Shown here piece after piece: positions 49,721 through 58,353 of a DNA stretch of 64,000 nt. The notes beneath the pieces were generated by a model that was given only the letters and a program-made list of their open reading frames with translations, did not search any database and was not told the DNA's origin. Location: assembly GCA_026390775.1 (NCBI GenBank), contig JAPLFF010000007.1, positions 930,001 to 994,000 on the forward strand, written 5' to 3'. A program made the translations under genes and the position numbers. Positions within the stretch are counted from its first letter, which is position 1. Each line of letters starts with the position of its first letter. The stretch comes from Ignavibacteriales bacterium (GTDB lineage: Bacteria > Bacteroidota > Ignavibacteria > Ignavibacteriales > Melioribacteraceae).

Positions 49721-50936
49721 ATTTTAACTGCTCTTTGATTTCTTCCCACCATAAGTGCAGCATTTTTTTATCGGCTTTTATAATATCCATTCTAGTAACA
49801 TTGGCCGGCGGTGGAAAATGATTAGTGATTGCTTGAAATAAAATTTTTCTTTTTGTTTGAGAAGCACGTGGAATAATCGCCAAAAGTGTTAACATATCTG
49901 ACTTCCGTGCCGTAGAAATAATATTATCAATAGAATTATCGTCGCCATTATTGTAATCAAAGTTTTTTATTTCCTTTATCAATGTATCCGGCGCATCTGA
50001 ACGGTAAGGGGTTCCGGGGTTTTTCCCGTTCATTATATCGCAGACATATTTTTCACTAAGAAAATAGCTTTCACTATTATAATTAATTTCCGTAAAACCA
50101 AAATTTACAGAGACTTTAGCATTCCCATATTCATCAACTGAAACAGTGAACTCACCGCCCCGATCAATTACGGAACTATTTTTTAGATCTATGGCAAAAT
50201 CCGGTTCCTTAGAAACATTTTTGATCTTCACAGAACCTTTTTCTAACATAATCCTATTGTCGCTATCCTTGGCTTTTTTCAAAATTATTATTGAATTCTG
50301 GTTGACTTCAATACTTCCTATATGAGGTATTAAAATTTCCGCTTTTGAATTGTCGCTGCTTAATAAACTTTCATCCTCAGAAATCATTCCAGTGTTATTG
50401 TCCTTCCCGTTAATAAGTATTCTGCCTTCAGCAGTTTTTATTTCCCAAGGAGAATTATTTCTTTGCAAATCATAAACAATATAAGCTACGCCGAGAAGTA
50501 CAAAGGGTAAAAGAATTAAAATAATTTTAGACCAATTTAAGCGTGAACGGATGGGAAGTGATTTGGAAACTCCCGTCGCCATTAAAGTCATTGATAAAAT
50601 ACTTTTTCGCATGGCACCGCTAGATTCCCGAATACTTTTTTCAAGATTAATTTGCTCTTCTTTAATCTTTTCGGGATCCGAAGCAATCTTTTCTTTTAAA
50701 TCGTCCTTTATGCTATTTTCCAAAAGCTTTGATGAAAATGCTTGGATTATTCCTTCCGGAGGTTCTACAGTATTAGTAAGATCTTTTAGTTTATCGAAAA
50801 GATTTTTTAGCTTCTTGTATTCATTAAAACATTTATCACAAGTACGTAAATGAACTTCGATTTTATGTTTCATAATATCATCGGAAAGTTCATCTACAAA
50901 ATCATGGAGTCCGATTTTTATCTCTTCGCAATTCAT
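49701..50936 (-). CDS. Anti-sigma factor with zf-HC2 and FecR-like domain
   Basis: 411 residues. The N-terminal zinc-binding anti-sigma domain is clear (MNCEEIKIGLHDFVDELSDD, HKIEVHLRTCDKCFNEYKKL: H and two Cys of HxxxCxxC). A transmembrane helix (IILILLPFVLLGVAYIVYDL) follows at about residues 140-160. The extracytoplasmic part has a FecR-like segment (WEIKTAEGRILINGKDNNTGMI, SIEVNQNSIIILKKAKDS, MLEKGSVKIKN), then a less typical C-terminal helical region. The start overlaps the sigma gene by 4 bases. It should sequester its sigma factor until an envelope signal is received. FecR partners often respond to TonB-dependent receptors, but none is nearby. Confidence 0.82.
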   Translation of the reverse strand: MNCEEIKIGLHDFVDELSDDIMKHKIEVHLRTCDKCFNEYKKLKNLFDKLKDLTNTVEPPEGIIQAFSSKLLENSIKDDLKEKIASDPEKIKEEQINLEKSIRESSGAMRKSILSMTLMATGVSKSLPIRSRLNWSKIILILLPFVLLGVAYIVYDLQRNNSPWEIKTAEGRILINGKDNNTGMISEDESLLSSDNSKAEILIPHIGSIEVNQNSIIILKKAKDSDNRIMLEKGSVKIKNVSKEPDFAIDLKNSSVIDRGGEFTVSVDEYGNAKVSVNFGFTEINYNSESYFLSEKYVCDIMNGKNPGTPYRSDAPDTLIKEIKNFDYNNGDDNSIDNIISTARKSDMLTLLAIIPRASQTKRKILFQAITNHFPPPANVTRMDIIKADKKMLHLWWEEIKEQLKSISDRK

Positions 50937-51442
50937 ACGGATATCTTATTTATTAAATATTCCCGGGTGTTAATTAATTTACTTTTTATTTCGTCAATTT
51001 CTAAATCTTCAAAAAAATTGTGAATTTCTTTGTAGCTGTATCCTTCAATATCATGAAGTATAATGATGATTCTATCATTTTGGGGAAGTGACAATATGTG
51101 GCTTTCTAAAAATTCATGTTCGGAAGAACTTTTTATCGGTCTTTTTCTTTCAGCATAATTCTCATCTCTATTATTTAACATACTTATTGAATAACCAATG
51201 GCAATATTTTTCATCCAAATTGAGAAAGGAATTTTTCCATCATATTCTTTTATTTTTTCCCATGATTTTACAAAAGTATGAAGTGTGACTTTTTGTGCCT
51301 CATCCTCATTGGAAAGGAGGCGGTAGGAAATAGTGTATACGTTTCTGAGATTAATTTCACATAAATCAATAAACGATCGTTTTCTTCCATCTTTGGAATG
51401 TTCGATCAAATATTCAACATAGTTTGTGTTATCAACTGTCAA
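50933..51442 (-). CDS. ECF-type sigma factor, TTG start
   Basis: 169 residues read from a TTG. Region 2 is recognisable (NLRNVYTISYRLLSNEDEAQKVTLHTFVKSWEKI, PFSIWMKNIAIGYSISML) and region 4 is shorter than usual (ILSLPQNDRIIIILHDIEGYSYKEIHNFFED). It is less conserved than the other sigma factor in this window. It is coupled to the zf-HC2 anti-sigma gene (4-base overlap), which supports the assignment. The regulon is unknown. Confidence 0.8.
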   Translation of the reverse strand: MTVDNTNYVEYLIEHSKDGRKRSFIDLCEINLRNVYTISYRLLSNEDEAQKVTLHTFVKSWEKIKEYDGKIPFSIWMKNIAIGYSISMLNNRDENYAERKRPIKSSSEHEFLESHILSLPQNDRIIIILHDIEGYSYKEIHNFFEDLEIDEIKSKLINTREYLINKISV

Positions 51443-51724
51443 AGCATCATCTTAATATTATTAAATACCGTATAAAAAGCGGATTAAGCGGAGTAAAACA
51501 AACTCTTTAATTATTACACAAATATGATATAAATAAATTGCCTTTCCATCAAGCAAAAATTGATATCTTATATAATCCATGAAGTTCTATTTCGATAACT
51601 AAATTATAAGATACTACCTCTCCATAGAATTGACTTAGTCACAATAGCTTATTACGTTGAATAAACAAGTTGTTTGTTTCTTGTATTCTATAAGTGATTC
51701 TAATAGTAACAACGGTATAAAAAT

Positions 51725-52672
51725 ATGTTGAAGCGAGAAAAAGATTTTAACTATTCTGACAAGCCTGAACCTCATAAAGAGCGAACACGGGAGATCTTAA
51801 GAACACATCCCGAAGTAAGAGAGTTTCTTGGCCGTAATCCATACAGCATCTATTATATAATTGCAATTGTCGCTTTACAGATTACAATAGCTGTTTTACT
51901 CAGCGGTCAAGAATGGTGGCTGGCATTAATTGTTGCATACTTAGTTGGTGCATTTGCTAATCATACCTTGTTTGTTTTAATACATGAATCTTCTCACAAT
52001 TTAATTTTTAAGAGCAGAGCCGCCAACATGATTGCAGGAATTATTTGCGATCTGCCGATGAGCATTCCATCAGCAATTTCTTTTAGAAGTTACCATCTGA
52101 AGCACCATTCGTTTCAAGGCAATTACTATCTTGATGCCGATCTTGCAAGCAAATGGGAAGCAAAACTTATCGGGAATACTTTTATCGGGAAAGCATTATG
52201 GCTTTTATTTTTTCCTGTATTTCAAGGTCTGCGCACGCCAAGATTAAAAGAAATTGATTTTATAAATAAGTGGACAATAATTAATTGGATCGTTGTCTTT
52301 GGATTTGATGTCTTGCTGATTTATTTCTTTGGTTGGATTTCATTTTTATATATGCTCGTTTCCCTTTTCTTTTCGATCGGTCTTCATCCGTTGGGAGCCC
52401 GTTGGATTCAAGAACATTTTCTAACTTATCCGCCGCAAGAAACGTACAGTTACTATGGACCGCTAAATATTGTTGCCCTTAATGTTGGTTATCATAATGA
52501 ACATCATGATTTTCCATCTGTGCCGTGGAATAATCTTCCAAAAATAAAAAAGACTGCCCCAGAGTTTTATGATAATCTTATTTCACATAAATCATGGATG
52601 AAGTTATGGCTTAAATTTTTATTTGATCCTAGTCTTTCACTTTATTCCAGAATGGTTCGGGTAAATAGATGA
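51725..52672 (+). CDS. Fatty-acid desaturase closely resembling eukaryotic dihydroceramide Delta4-desaturase
   Basis: 315 residues with four to six membrane helices and the three histidine boxes of membrane desaturases: HESSH (87-91), HLKHH (124-128) and NEHHD (258-262). The N-terminus (DFNYSDKPEPHKERTREILRTHPEV) and the block ETYSYYGPLNIVALNVGYHNEHHDFP match the eukaryotic sphingolipid Delta4-desaturase DES1 almost motif for motif, including HxxxG (HPLGARWIQEH). DES1 introduces the 4,5-trans double bond into dihydroceramide. Whether the substrate here is a sphingolipid or an ordinary fatty acid is not shown. No serine palmitoyltransferase is in the window. No strong ribosome binding site. 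A DUF1569 gene follows after 25 bases, and the two may be co-transcribed. Confidence 0.88.
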   Translation: MLKREKDFNYSDKPEPHKERTREILRTHPEVREFLGRNPYSIYYIIAIVALQITIAVLLSGQEWWLALIVAYLVGAFANHTLFVLIHESSHNLIFKSRAANMIAGIICDLPMSIPSAISFRSYHLKHHSFQGNYYLDADLASKWEAKLIGNTFIGKALWLLFFPVFQGLRTPRLKEIDFINKWTIINWIVVFGFDVLLIYFFGWISFLYMLVSLFFSIGLHPLGARWIQEHFLTYPPQETYSYYGPLNIVALNVGYHNEHHDFPSVPWNNLPKIKKTAPEFYDNLISHKSWMKLWLKFLFDPSLSLYSRMVRVNR

Positions 52673-52697
52673 AGTATTCCTATAACTCAAGAATAAA

Positions 52698-53168
52698 ATG
52701 TTTTCAGAAAGGATTGTTTTGAATAAACCCCTTTTAAATAAACTAGAACTTCTCGTCGCTTTACATCAAGATACAAAACAGTTGTGGGGAAAAATGTCGG
52801 CTCAACATATGATTGAGCACTTGATTCTGGCAGTAAGAACAAGTAACGGTAAATTAAATATCGGCTGTTTTAATCCGCCGGAAAAGATTCCAACATTAAA
52901 AAGATTTTTAATGAGCGGAAGACCTTTACCGAAAGGATTTGTTAATCCGCTTATCGGTGAAGGCCTGTTACCTTTAGAATATGAAAACCTAGAAGAAGCA
53001 AAATTAGTTCTAGAGAAAGAATTAGAGGATTATTATAAATACTTTGAAGAACACCACGATGCTACTCTAGTTAATCCCACTTTTGGCGAACTCAATAAAA
53101 ACGAATGGGATGTCTTTCATGAGAAACATTTTACACACCATTTGGGACAGTTTGGAATAAACCAGTAA
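52698..53168 (+). CDS. DUF1569/DinB-like protein
   Basis: 156 residues, helical, with WGKMSAQHMIEHLILAVRTSNGK near the start and NPTFGELNKNEWDVFHEKHFTHHLGQFGI near the end. The His in the first segment and HFTHH in the last are the metal-ligand pattern of DinB-like four-helix bundles of the DUF1569 type. The function of the family is not settled. Some DinB-like proteins act as thiol-dependent transferases. The alternative TTG at 52719 has AAAGGA upstream and could be the real start. It follows the desaturase gene closely. Confidence 0.75.
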   Translation: MFSERIVLNKPLLNKLELLVALHQDTKQLWGKMSAQHMIEHLILAVRTSNGKLNIGCFNPPEKIPTLKRFLMSGRPLPKGFVNPLIGEGLLPLEYENLEEAKLVLEKELEDYYKYFEEHHDATLVNPTFGELNKNEWDVFHEKHFTHHLGQFGINQ

Positions 53169-53279
53169 AAAAATTGTCTTTGTAAAATCTTTCGAAATTA
53201 AAGTTTAACACTTTGTTTAATAAACTTCTTTTCTCTCTCCTAATTTTTACGGATTTTGTTATTAAAATCTTAGCTCTCA

Positions 53280-53789
53280 ATGTCAAATTTAAGGTATCCG
53301 GCTATAATCTTTTTTGCAGTTGTTACTTTATCTTTAATACTGCCGGTATTTTACTATCCGCACCTTCCCGAAACAATCGCATCACATTTTAATATGAGAA
53401 ATGAACCCGATGCCTGGATAAGTAAACAAACATCCATCGTTATTCATTTTGCAACAATGGTATTTCTTGCGGTAATGTTTTCTTGCATCATATATTTTGT
53501 ACCGAAACTGCCAAAGACAATGATTAATCTTCCCAATAAAGATTATTGGTTAAACGAGAAGAATCGGGAAGAAACCTTTCTTGTCTTCCGTAGATTCATG
53601 TTCTGGCTTGGAAGTATTACAATAGGATTCTTAACGTTTATAATTCAAGAAGTTTACAACACAAATATAAGCGGCAAAGGCAAATTAACATTTGCTGTCT
53701 GGATCTATTTTGCTTTTATGCTTATCACCATGTCCTTTCTAACAATTAAGATGATAATTTATTTTTCTAAAATTGACAAACAACCTTAA
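53280..53789 (+). CDS. DUF1648 membrane protein
   Basis: 169 residues with about four hydrophobic helices. The N-terminal segment (PVFYYPHLPETIASHFNMRNEPDAWISKQTSI) has the PxxIxxHFNxxGxPDxWxSK pattern of the DUF1648 family, which also occurs in SdpI-type immunity proteins. No SdpC- or other toxin-like gene is adjacent, so immunity is not supported here. The gene stands alone between a DUF1569 gene and a fragment of a hydrolase gene. Confidence 0.75.
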   Translation: MSNLRYPAIIFFAVVTLSLILPVFYYPHLPETIASHFNMRNEPDAWISKQTSIVIHFATMVFLAVMFSCIIYFVPKLPKTMINLPNKDYWLNEKNREETFLVFRRFMFWLGSITIGFLTFIIQEVYNTNISGKGKLTFAVWIYFAFMLITMSFLTIKMIIYFSKIDKQP

Positions 53790-53802
53790 CACGGATTCTA
53801 TA

Positions 53803-54027
53803 ATGAAAAAGATTTTTACTATTCTTTTTACTTTGATTCTACTCGTCATACCAAATCATGCCTATCAAAAAGAATTTGTTTCAATTATACCCAAACCGGC
53901 AAAAATGGAAATATCCTATAAAATTTTGTACTTTGAAAGCGGAGGCGATCAATCATTGAAACTTGAATACGAAACTGCCGACATGAGCAGAAGAATTGTT
54001 CCGGTAAGTTTGTTTTATATTAAATAA
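53803..54027 (+). pseudogene. Truncated GH20-like (beta-hexosaminidase) N-terminus
   Basis: 74 codons from the ATG (CGGA upstream) encode a signal peptide (KKIFTILFTLILLVIPNHA) and then EFVSIIPKPAKMEISYKILYFE, which resembles the start of the GH20b domain of secreted beta-N-acetylhexosaminidases. The frame then loses resemblance and stops at 54025-54027. A CTTTGCG-type repeat (54028 on) begins immediately after. I interpret this as a gene remnant truncated at the repeat. An intact short secreted protein is possible. Confidence 0.45.
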
Positions 54028-54118
54028 ACCCTGCGCACTTTGCGTCTTCTTCGCGTACTCTGCGCTTCAAAAACTTAACGCAAAGAACGCAAAAGATTTT
54101 GCAAAGGTCGCAAAGAAA
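54028..54118. repeat. CTTTGCG/CGCAAAG inverted-word repeat, copy 2
   Basis: CTGCGCACTTTGCGTCTTCTTCGCGTACTCTGCG on the left and AACGCAAAGAACGCAAAAG, TTTGCAAAGGTCGCAAAG on the right are reverse-complement words around a short AAAAACTTA centre. It is the same element type as at 33641, without the palindrome. It sits between a truncated GH20-like frame and the GH92 gene. Confidence 0.8.
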
Positions 54119-54129
54119 ATGGTGTTATT

Positions 54130-57078
54130 ATGATTAAAAAAATTTTTTTATTGTTTACATTTTTTATTGTGCTGAATGTATCCGCACAAAACAAAAAACT
54201 TATCGAGTATGTAGATCCATTTATTGGAACAGGCGGACACGGCCATACTTATCCCGGTGCGACTCTCCCGTTTGGAATGATTCAGCTTTCTCCGGATACG
54301 GGAATCGAAGGTTGGGATTGGTGTTCCGGTTACCATTACTCCGATAATTCGATTATGGGGTTCAGTCATACCCATTTAAGCGGAACAGGTGCAACAGATT
54401 TAGCCGATATTTTATTTATGCCGACTGTCGGCGATTTAAATTTTTTCCCCGGAAGTAAATTGAAACCCGGCGAAGGATATCGCTCACGCTTCAAACATGA
54501 AAATGAAATAGCTTCTCCCGGTTACTACAGCGTTTATCTTGATGATTATAAAGTAAAAGCCGAACTAACTGTTTCGTTGCGAGCGGGTTTGCATAAGTAC
54601 ACATTCCCTAAAGGCTACAGCTCGAATATAATTATTGATCTCAAACACGGGCTCGATTCCGACAGAGAAGCATATATAAAATTTGTAAGTTACAACAGAA
54701 TTGAAGGAATGAGAAAATCACGCGGTTGGGCTAAGGAACATTCTGTTTATTTTGTCGCTGAATTTTCAAAACCGATTACGCAATTCGGAACAGTTACGAA
54801 TGACGTTCTCAAGGATGGAAGCCGTGAAGCTTCGGGCAGGAATGTAAAAGCTTATCTGCGCTTTATAACAAATGAAGGTGAAGCAATACTTATCCGCGTT
54901 GGCATTTCTGCTGTGAGCATCAAGGGTGCGAGAAAAAATCTTGAAAAAGAAATTCCAAATTTTGATTTTGAAAAAATCAAAGCTCAAGCGGAAAAGATTT
55001 GGGAGAAAGAACTGAACCGGATTCAAGTTGAAAGTAAAAACGAAGATCTGAAAAAAATTTTTTATACAGCACTTTATCATACTTTAATAACTCCAAACTT
55101 ATTTACCGATGTTGACAAAAAATATTACGGTATGGACCGCAAGATTCACACAGCTAAAGATTATGATCATTATACTGTTTTTTCTTTATGGGATACTTTC
55201 CGCGCCGAACATCCTCTCTTTACTATCATAGATCAAAAACGAGCCGGTGATTTTGTTAAATCAATTTTAGCAAAATATAAAGATGGCGGATTACTTCCTG
55301 TTTGGGAACTCGACGGCAACGAAACTTGGTGCATGATCGGCTATCATTCCGTTCCGGTAATATTTGATGCTTACATGAAAGGTCTCCGCGGCTTCAATGC
55401 TAAGGAAGCTCTTGAAGCAATGAAGACTAGCGCTGAACGCGATCAGAACGGACAAAAATCTTATAGAGAGCGCGGATTTATTCCTGCCGATAAAGAAAAC
55501 GAATCCGTTTCCAAAACTCTTGAATATTGTTATGATGATTGGTGCATTGCTCAACTTGCAAAAGAGGTTGGTGCAAAAGAAGATTATAAAAAATATAATC
55601 AGCGTTCTCTCTTTTATCAAAATCTTTTTGATAAAACAACCGGTTTCATGCGCGGAAAAATGTCAGATGGTTCATGGATTACTCCGTTCGAACCGAAAGC
55701 AGTTACACAACAATATACAGAAGCAAATGCATGGCAGTATAGTTTCTTTGTTCCACACGATCTGAAAGGTTTGATTGATCTTTACGGCGGCAATGAAAAT
55801 TTTGTTAAAAAGCTTGACGGTTTATTTGCTGAGTCTGATAAACTCGAAGGAAGATTTCAGCCTGATATTTCCGGATTGATTGGACAATACGCACACGGAA
55901 ATGAACCTTCACACAATTTTGCTTATCTATATAATTATGCCGGTGCATCATGGAAAACTCAATGGCATGTTAGAGAGATTATGAAAAAACTTTACACATC
56001 AAAACCGGATGGACTATGCGGCAACGACGATTGCGGACAAATGTCGGCGTGGTATATTTTCTCAGCAATGGGTTTTTATCCTGTAACGCCGGGACAAAAC
56101 ATTTACGCAATCGGTTCACCGATCTTCGATAAAGTTACGATCAATTTGGAAAACGGTAAAAAATTTGTAATTCATACGGTGAATGCTTCCGATGAGAATA
56201 AATATATTCAGTTCGCTTCTTCAAACGGTAAAATTTATGAACACCCTTACTTTACACATGAACAAATTATGAATGGCGGAGAAACAATTTTCATAATGGG
56301 CGATACTCCAAATAAATCGTGGGGCAATGATAATTCCGAAATGTTTTCAATGCGTCCAGTAGAACAAGGAGTTTCGATGCCTTATGTTTCTTCCAGAGGA
56401 GAAACTTTTTACGATACTCTTTCAATAAAATTAATGTGTAGGACGGAAGATGCAAAGATTCGCTATACTATTGATGGAAGCGAACCGACTTTTGATTCTC
56501 CGCTTTATTCTAAACCGATTATTATTAATCAAACCGCTACGATCAAAGCTTTTGCTTACACAAGTGACAAGGACCGTAGCTTTACAATGAGTTCAAAGTT
56601 CATTAAATCAAAATATCCGCCGGCGAAATACACATTTAGTTTTAATGAAAGATATAACGGCGGCGGCGATGTGGCTCTTACGGATGGAAGGTTCGGAACA
56701 ACATATTTTCAAAGCGGTGAATGGCAGGGCTTTGAAGGAAATGATCTTGAAGCCGTGATTGATCTAACAAAACCAACACAATTAAATAATTTATCAATCG
56801 GATTTTTGAACGACCCAAATGTTTGGATTTTTTTCCCAACTGAAGTTATATTTTCTACTTCCGATGATGGAATAAATTTTAAGCAGATCGCCAATATCAT
56901 CAATAATATTCCGACAACTAACCAAGAATTGATGATCAAAAGATTCTCTGCAAAAGTTGATAACGTTAAAGCACGTTACTTAAAAGTTTTTGCAAAGAAT
57001 ATTGGCGTTTGTCCTGCATGGCATAAAGGCGCCGGCGGTAAAGCATGGATTTTTGCCGATGAAGTAACAGTTGAATAA
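54130..57078 (+). CDS. Secreted GH92 alpha-mannosidase with extra hexosaminidase-type C-terminal modules
   Basis: 982 residues with a signal peptide (FFIVLNVSAQ). The GH92 core runs to about residue 745: YVDPFIGTGGHGHTYPGATLPFGMIQLSPDTG, GFSHTHLSGTG, FSLWDTFRAEHPLFT, the catalytic region GNEPSHNFAYLYNYAGA, and GNDDCGQMSAWYIFSAMGFYPVTPG. These exo-mannosidases are Ca2+-dependent and usually end near residue 750. Here about 75 residues of chitobiase/hexosaminidase C-terminal type (RYTIDGSEPTFDSPLYSKPI) and about 130 residues of F5/8 type C-like sandwich (DGRFGTTYFQSGEWQGF through WIFADEVTVE) follow. It likely trims mannose from glycans outside the cell or in the periplasm. The tail probably binds sugars. 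Confidence 0.93.
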   Translation: MIKKIFLLFTFFIVLNVSAQNKKLIEYVDPFIGTGGHGHTYPGATLPFGMIQLSPDTGIEGWDWCSGYHYSDNSIMGFSHTHLSGTGATDLADILFMPTVGDLNFFPGSKLKPGEGYRSRFKHENEIASPGYYSVYLDDYKVKAELTVSLRAGLHKYTFPKGYSSNIIIDLKHGLDSDREAYIKFVSYNRIEGMRKSRGWAKEHSVYFVAEFSKPITQFGTVTNDVLKDGSREASGRNVKAYLRFITNEGEAILIRVGISAVSIKGARKNLEKEIPNFDFEKIKAQAEKIWEKELNRIQVESKNEDLKKIFYTALYHTLITPNLFTDVDKKYYGMDRKIHTAKDYDHYTVFSLWDTFRAEHPLFTIIDQKRAGDFVKSILAKYKDGGLLPVWELDGNETWCMIGYHSVPVIFDAYMKGLRGFNAKEALEAMKTSAERDQNGQKSYRERGFIPADKENESVSKTLEYCYDDWCIAQLAKEVGAKEDYKKYNQRSLFYQNLFDKTTGFMRGKMSDGSWITPFEPKAVTQQYTEANAWQYSFFVPHDLKGLIDLYGGNENFVKKLDGLFAESDKLEGRFQPDISGLIGQYAHGNEPSHNFAYLYNYAGASWKTQWHVREIMKKLYTSKPDGLCGNDDCGQMSAWYIFSAMGFYPVTPGQNIYAIGSPIFDKVTINLENGKKFVIHTVNASDENKYIQFASSNGKIYEHPYFTHEQIMNGGETIFIMGDTPNKSWGNDNSEMFSMRPVEQGVSMPYVSSRGETFYDTLSIKLMCRTEDAKIRYTIDGSEPTFDSPLYSKPIIINQTATIKAFAYTSDKDRSFTMSSKFIKSKYPPAKYTFSFNERYNGGGDVALTDGRFGTTYFQSGEWQGFEGNDLEAVIDLTKPTQLNNLSIGFLNDPNVWIFFPTEVIFSTSDDGINFKQIANIINNIPTTNQELMIKRFSAKVDNVKARYLKVFAKNIGVCPAWHKGAGGKAWIFADEVTVE

Positions 57079-57164
57079 ATCTTTGATGGGGTTAATTCTT
57101 GTACAAGAAAAAAATATTTATGAGAGTGTAAGTTATTATCGTATTTTTTTAATTTCTTGTATGA

Positions 57165-57287
57165 TCAACCGAAAAGTACAGAGTATAGTAGATAACCAAC
57201 CGTAAATACGATAGAGAATCCAAGAATTCCCATTAAAAAGTAGAAAGCAATATCATTTAATTTGTTCTTATTGCCGACAGTTTCCAT
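57165..57287 (-). CDS. 40-residue single-pass membrane protein
   Basis: A 41-codon frame (ATG at 57285-57287, stop TGA at 57165-57167) encodes a polar start METVGNKNKLNDI and one transmembrane helix with FLMGILGFSIVFTVGYLLY. GAGG lies 6 bases before the ATG. A layout of hydrophilic N-terminus then a helix with Gly/Tyr/Leu-Leu-Tyr is shared with the small gene at 59836. It is probably a membrane micro-protein that modifies a complex. The function is unknown. Confidence 0.6.
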   Translation of the reverse strand: METVGNKNKLNDIAFYFLMGILGFSIVFTVGYLLYSVLFG

Positions 57288-57421
57288 CAAAACCTCATTA
57301 TTTTTCTTAAAGTAGTAAAAACATTAAATGCACATTGCCAAGATAGTTATTATTTTTATTTCATAAAAATTTTGAACTAATTAATTATTCGGAACAATCA
57401 TTTAGCAATTAAAAAAATTAA

Positions 57422-58294
57422 ATGGCTCTTTTCAAATTAATCAAAGAACATAGAAAGGGAATTGCACTAATTACTTTTCTCATTTTTCTCGAAAATGTTG
57501 CATGGATTCTTGAGCCAACTTTATTTGGAAATTTAATAGATGCTTTTCTTCAAAGATCAAATCCAACTGTTCCGTCGGATAAATTTGCTCACATTGTTCC
57601 ATTAATTTTTTGGATAACTGCATATTTAATAAATTCAGCTTCCGGCACTTTTCGCAGAAGATTTGAACCGCGGGTATTTCAAAAAATGTATGTTGAACTT
57701 GTTACTAAGATTGCAGAAGCCGGTAATAAATTTAGACACGACACTTCTAAAACTGTTGCACGGGCACATCTCTCACAAGAATTTGTAACATTTGTTCAGT
57801 ATAGAATTCCGGAAATTGCCGAGCAGATTATTGCGATACTTGGCGCAGTTATAGCTTTAACTTTTTTTGATTTAAGAATTTCGCTGGTCTGTTTGTTAAT
57901 CTCTTTACCGCTGATAGTTCTAAGCATTCTTTACGGAAGAAATGTTGTAAAACTGCATGCAGAACTCCATGATACTTATGAAACAATTTATGATACATTT
58001 TCAAAGAGAAAGCCCGAACAAGTAACCACTATTTATAAAACAATGGCAAAGCTTCAAGAAAAAATTGCAACTTGGGGTGCGGCTAATTTCGGGATTATGA
58101 GATTTGTTTTGTTAATAATATTTTTGTTCGTTCTTTATATTGCTATTGATCTGGATAATTTTTCCCTGGGAAATATTTACTCGATCGTTGCTTATTTATG
58201 GACATTCGTTACCTCTGTTGAATACATCCCCGAATTATTAGAAAGTATAACATCATTACAAGACCTTTCAAAAAGAATTGAATCGGATTTATAA
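57422..58294 (+). CDS. Transmembrane-domain-only ABC-exporter-like protein
   Basis: 290 residues with the pattern of a type-1 ABC-exporter transmembrane domain (six helices: IALITFLIFLENVAWIL, FAHIVPLIFWITAYLI, IIAILGAVIALTFF, ISLVCLLISLPLIVLSILY, FVLLIIFLFVLYIAI, IVAYLWTFVTSVEYIPELL). No Walker A, signature or Walker B segments follow, and the frame ends cleanly 60 bases before the next gene, so the ATPase half is missing rather than truncated here. It may pair with a separate ATPase or act as a lone membrane factor. No signal peptide. Confidence 0.75.
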   Translation: MALFKLIKEHRKGIALITFLIFLENVAWILEPTLFGNLIDAFLQRSNPTVPSDKFAHIVPLIFWITAYLINSASGTFRRRFEPRVFQKMYVELVTKIAEAGNKFRHDTSKTVARAHLSQEFVTFVQYRIPEIAEQIIAILGAVIALTFFDLRISLVCLLISLPLIVLSILYGRNVVKLHAELHDTYETIYDTFSKRKPEQVTTIYKTMAKLQEKIATWGAANFGIMRFVLLIIFLFVLYIAIDLDNFSLGNIYSIVAYLWTFVTSVEYIPELLESITSLQDLSKRIESDL

Positions 58295-58353
58295 TTTCAT
58301 TGGACTTTTCTATATAGTTAGCTATTTTGTGCCAACTTTTTTAATCAACCTAA

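Noticed and set aside
53280-53789. SdpI-type immunity protein of a bacteriocin pair
   Set aside because: DUF1648 resemblance alone. No toxin or export gene neighbours it.
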